This document shows positions 43,301 through 45,285 of a DNA stretch of 45,285 bases, one piece after another. Below the pieces are notes generated by a model. That model saw only the letters and a list, made by a program, of their open reading frames with translations. It searched no databases and was not told the DNA's origin. Within the stretch, counting starts at the first letter, position 1, and each line of letters begins with the position of its first letter. A program made the translations under genes and the position numbers. Origin of the DNA: an uncultured Bacteroidaceae bacterium (GTDB lineage: Bacteria > Bacteroidota > Bacteroidia > Bacteroidales > Bacteroidaceae); contig CAJOLZ010000019.1 in the NCBI GenBank assembly GCA_905235575.1, positions 1 to 45,285 of the forward strand, written 5' to 3'.

Positions 43301-44479
43301 ATGAAAAAGAAAATTCTACTTTTAATTGCTCTGTTTGCAGGCATGACAAGTGTCTTCGCAGACAACACAATCAGCGTGAAAGACGTCACTGTTGCCTCAG
43401 GTGGTACAGGTAGTTTCGACATTGAGTTGAATAACACCGACCGTGTTTTGGCTCTTATTATAAAATACACGCTGCCCGAAGGTATTGAGGTTGAAGAACT
43501 GAATCCGGATTCTGCCGACTACGAAGCTCCAACAAATGCACGCCTTAATGGCCATTCTGTGGTAGTTCGGCAAGATGGATTAGGAATCTTTGGCACAGGA
43601 ACCTTTAAAGAAAACTCTGGAACTGTGCTTACAGTTAATTTTAAGGCTGCAAAAACCCTTCCTGTTGGTGACGAGATAACAATTAAATTAACTGAGATAG
43701 GCGCTACGGTAAAGGATGCCGAAAATAATAACGTGGATGCCAAAATTGCTGACACTGAGTTCAAAATCTTAATCACAGATGGTGTGGTTCTCGATGAAAA
43801 TTCTACAACGGCACCAAAAGCTGAGGAAAATGTTAAAGTAACAGTAAAGCGTACCATCAAGGCCAACCAGTGGAGCACCATCTGCCTCCCCTTCGCAATG
43901 GCAGAAGCACAGGTGAAGAAAGCTTTCGGCGACGACGTACAGCTGGGTGATTTCAAAGGATACGAAACTGAGGAAGAGGGCAAACTGGTGACTGGCATTT
44001 TGGTGAATTTTGAAGAAGTAAAAAATATTGAGGCCAACCGTCCTTATATTATTAAGGTTTCCGCTCCAGTGTCGGAATTCACATTGGAAGGAGTTGATAT
44101 CGATCCCGTCGATGAGCTGATTAATGCAGCTGTAGAGCGTAGCAAAAGGCAATGGAGTGAGATGATTGGAACGTATAAAGCGGAAACAGTGATTCCCTCA
44201 TGTAGCTTGTTCTTGAGTGATGGTGCTTTCTGGTATTCTACCGGTAAAACAAAGATTAAAGCTTTCCGCGCATACTTCGACTTCTATGATGCTATTTCTG
44301 AAGTTGAGGATGAATATGGTGTTAAGATGAGAATCGTATTCGGCGACGCAACAAGCATTGAAATCGCTAACGACGGAACCGAGAAGCCTGAGACCATCTA
44401 CGACCTCAGCGGCCGCCGCGTAGAAAAAGCGACAAAGGGTATCTATATTATTAACAACAAAAAAGTTCTTGTAAAATGA
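43301..44479 (+). CDS. Secreted cohesin-like domain protein with T9SS-type C-terminus
   Basis: 392 residues. Signal peptide about 1-20 ('FAGMTSVFADN'). Residues about 22-160 have the layout of a cohesin/CBM-like beta-sandwich: 'ISVKDVTVASGGTGSFDIEL', 'VLALIIKYTLPEGIEVEEL', 'NSGTVLTVNFKAAKTLPVGD'. A second region (about 180-360) begins 'KANQWSTICLPFAM', seen in Prevotella secreted proteins. The last 30 residues ('IYDLSGRRVEK', 'KGIYIINNKKVLVK') form a short type IX sorting-like tail. Cohesin identity is by pattern only. More A/T-rich than the operon before it. Its stop overlaps the start of a small peptide gene. Confidence 0.75.
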   Translation: MKKKILLLIALFAGMTSVFADNTISVKDVTVASGGTGSFDIELNNTDRVLALIIKYTLPEGIEVEELNPDSADYEAPTNARLNGHSVVVRQDGLGIFGTGTFKENSGTVLTVNFKAAKTLPVGDEITIKLTEIGATVKDAENNNVDAKIADTEFKILITDGVVLDENSTTAPKAEENVKVTVKRTIKANQWSTICLPFAMAEAQVKKAFGDDVQLGDFKGYETEEEGKLVTGILVNFEEVKNIEANRPYIIKVSAPVSEFTLEGVDIDPVDELINAAVERSKRQWSEMIGTYKAETVIPSCSLFLSDGAFWYSTGKTKIKAFRAYFDFYDAISEVEDEYGVKMRIVFGDATSIEIANDGTEKPETIYDLSGRRVEKATKGIYIINNKKVLVK

Positions 44480-44646
44480 GAAAGACATATATCAAGCCCT
44501 GCATGGAGCAGGTTACGGTAAGAACCGAAGCAATGATTGCCGTCAGCGGCGTTAATAGCAACAATGGTATCAAGTACGGTGGTGTTGATACCGACGGCTC
44601 AAAAGACGTTGAAGTAAAGGAATCCACATTCCTCTGGGACGAATAA
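44476..44646 (+). CDS. 56-residue peptide, translationally coupled to the cohesin-like gene
   Basis: ATG at 44476 overlaps the preceding TGA (ATGA). The product begins MRKTYIKPCMEQVTVRTEAM, continues with IAVSGVNSNNGIKYGGV and ends 'KESTFLWDE'. There is no hydrophobic signal peptide, but a small 'AMIAVSG' patch near residues 19-25 resembles the cleavage-like region of short Bacteroidetes peptides that start M(K/R)K-x-Y-x-x-P and end in an acidic Trp-Asp-Glu tail. I recall many such genes in Prevotella but could not search. A strong terminator follows 25 bp later. It could be a secreted peptide, a precursor peptide or a partner of the upstream protein; function unknown. Confidence 0.75.
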   Translation: MRKTYIKPCMEQVTVRTEAMIAVSGVNSNNGIKYGGVDTDGSKDVEVKESTFLWDE

Positions 44647-44671
44647 AAATAAAAAAACAAACCATAGCAAA

Positions 44672-44698
44672 AGCGGGAGTCACACTCCCGCTTTTTTT
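44672..44698 (+). terminator. Intrinsic terminator after the peptide gene
   Basis: AGCGGGAGT / ACTCCCGCT, 9-bp perfect stem with loop CAC, followed by seven T. Confidence 0.92.
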
Positions 44699-44780
44699 GT
44701 CTCTCACCCAAAGCCCCAGTCATTCTCCAACCCCCGACGTCCTCTGCCGCATCTGCCCACGTTGGTCGGCATTGCAGACC

Positions 44781-44832
44781 GTGCTTCGACAGCCTCCGCA
44801 CCACGCTCCGACGCCCGTCGCACCACGCTGCG
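44781..44832. repeat. 22-bp palindrome array, locus K
   Basis: Two to three units ending GTCGCACCACGCTGCG and a T5 run; the left part is degenerate. Confidence 0.8.
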
Positions 44833-44876
44833 TTTTTAGTAGGGGAGTGGGTCGGACTGATTGCATGCTCCCTCCC

Positions 44877-44960
44877 TGTCATTCAGAGCGCCCAACGGGC
44901 CGATGAATCTCTAAGAAGCGAACGTCCTGCGAGAGATTCTTCGCTTCGCTCAGAATGACA
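44877..44960. repeat. GTCATTC palindromic element, copy 2
   Basis: TGTCATTCAG to CAGAATGACA, 84 bp, with the internal 'GAATCTCTAAG' / 'GAGAGATTCTTCG' arms able to fold into a hairpin. Confidence 0.75.
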
Positions 44961-44990
44961 TTATGGGGGAAAACGAGGGTAAACACATAC

Positions 44991-45120
44991 TTGTCATTCA
45001 GAGGCGAACGAAGTGACCCGATGAATCTCTAAGAGGACCCCATAGGAAAAGATTCTTCGCTTCGCTCTGCGCTCGGCTCTGCCGCTTCTGCCCGACACCG
45101 TCGGGTGTTGAAGAATGACA
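44991..45120. repeat. GTCATTC palindromic element, copy 3
   Basis: TTGTCATTCA to AAGAATGACA. Its right half (GCTCTGCGCTCGGCTCTGCC and CGACACCGTCGGGTGTTG) is the reverse complement of the left half of the copy at 3031-3162. Confidence 0.75.
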
Positions 45121-45187
45121 TTATAAAATAAAATGTACGCGCGAGGCAGGTGCTCAGAAAAATAATTCGAAAAAAGTTGCGGAAACA

Positions 45188-45219
45188 TTTGGCAGGTTCG
45201 GAAAGTTGTCGTACCTTTG
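45188..45219 (+). promoter_or_regulatory. Full-consensus promoter at the window end
   Basis: TTTG (45188-45191), a 20-bp spacer and TACCTTTG (45212-45219). The 60 bases that follow are GC-rich with an inverted repeat GCCTGC/GCAGGC; no start codon of a clear gene is reached before the window ends. The transcript could be a structured RNA or a leader. Confidence 0.75.
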
Positions 45220-45285
45220 CACCCGCAAACGAGGAACGGCGCCCGTCGGGGAGCCTGCTCAGAGGAGCCCTCGCAGGCAGCGCGG

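Overview
The window looks like a chromosome segment from a Bacteroidales bacterium, most likely Prevotella or a close relative. The grounds are: TAnnTTTG (-7) promoter boxes, several with TTTG exactly 20 bp upstream; a thrA / phosphoglycerate-mutase-like / thrC operon; a split glycogen-synthase N-domain gene next to a DUF4270 lipoprotein and panC-panD; BspA-type leucine-rich repeats; type IX secretion C-terminal signals; and GH92, GH76 and GH130 enzymes. No species can be fixed from the sequence alone.

Layout. 1-3.3 kb: a giant BspA-like surface protein with a dockerin-like tail, followed by repeats. 3.3-4.9 kb: a COG2509-type flavoprotein (minus strand). 5.0-10.0 kb: the threonine operon, with 4-base start/stop overlaps. 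10.0-11.8 kb: a low-GC two-gene cassette (DUF4468-like secreted protein and small beta-barrel protein), preceded by a folded leader RNA and flanked by a 128-bp direct repeat (127/128 identical). 11.9-18.8 kb: GH92 alpha-mannosidase, tRNA-Ser(UGA) and a very large multimodular GH76 alpha-mannanase. 19.0-21.5 kb: an orphan HsdR-N protein, AMP nucleosidase and DNA polymerase III delta. 21.5-22.2 kb: a gene-free AT-rich stretch. 22.2-24.8 kb: an XRE regulator, a GH5 enzyme and a Crp/Fnr regulator. 25.0-29.9 kb: a glycogen/alpha-glucan operon (debranching enzyme, GT4, GH57). 30.1-33.6 kb: a minus-strand operon of GT5 N-domain, DUF4270 and GH130. 33.7-34.9 kb: panC-panD. 35.0-36.4 kb: methylmalonyl-CoA epimerase and a DUF1080 protein. 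36.6-37.0 kb: two tandem MITE-like elements. 37.2-39.5 kb: a TonB-dependent receptor. 39.8-42.8 kb: nitroreductase, DUF2520, kdsC, maf and a lipoprotein. 43.3-44.6 kb: a cohesin-like secreted protein translationally coupled to a 56-residue peptide gene.

The most striking non-coding feature is a family of intergenic arrays (11 loci) built from a 22-bp period of imperfect palindromes (core GTCGCACCRYGNTGCG). They sit between genes, often starting within a few bases of a stop codon; at least one contains a perfect 16-bp stem followed by six T and should act as an intrinsic terminator. Two further repeat families are present: palindromic GTCATTC...GAATGAC elements, and a 184-196 bp element with inverted ends flanked by TTTAA.

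Candidates for something undescribed, in my order: (1) the 22-bp palindrome arrays; (2) the direct-repeat-flanked cassette with its potentially pseudoknotted leader RNA; (3) the coupled cohesin-like protein plus small peptide behind a structured leader. All functional assignments come from reading the sequences by eye; no database search was run.
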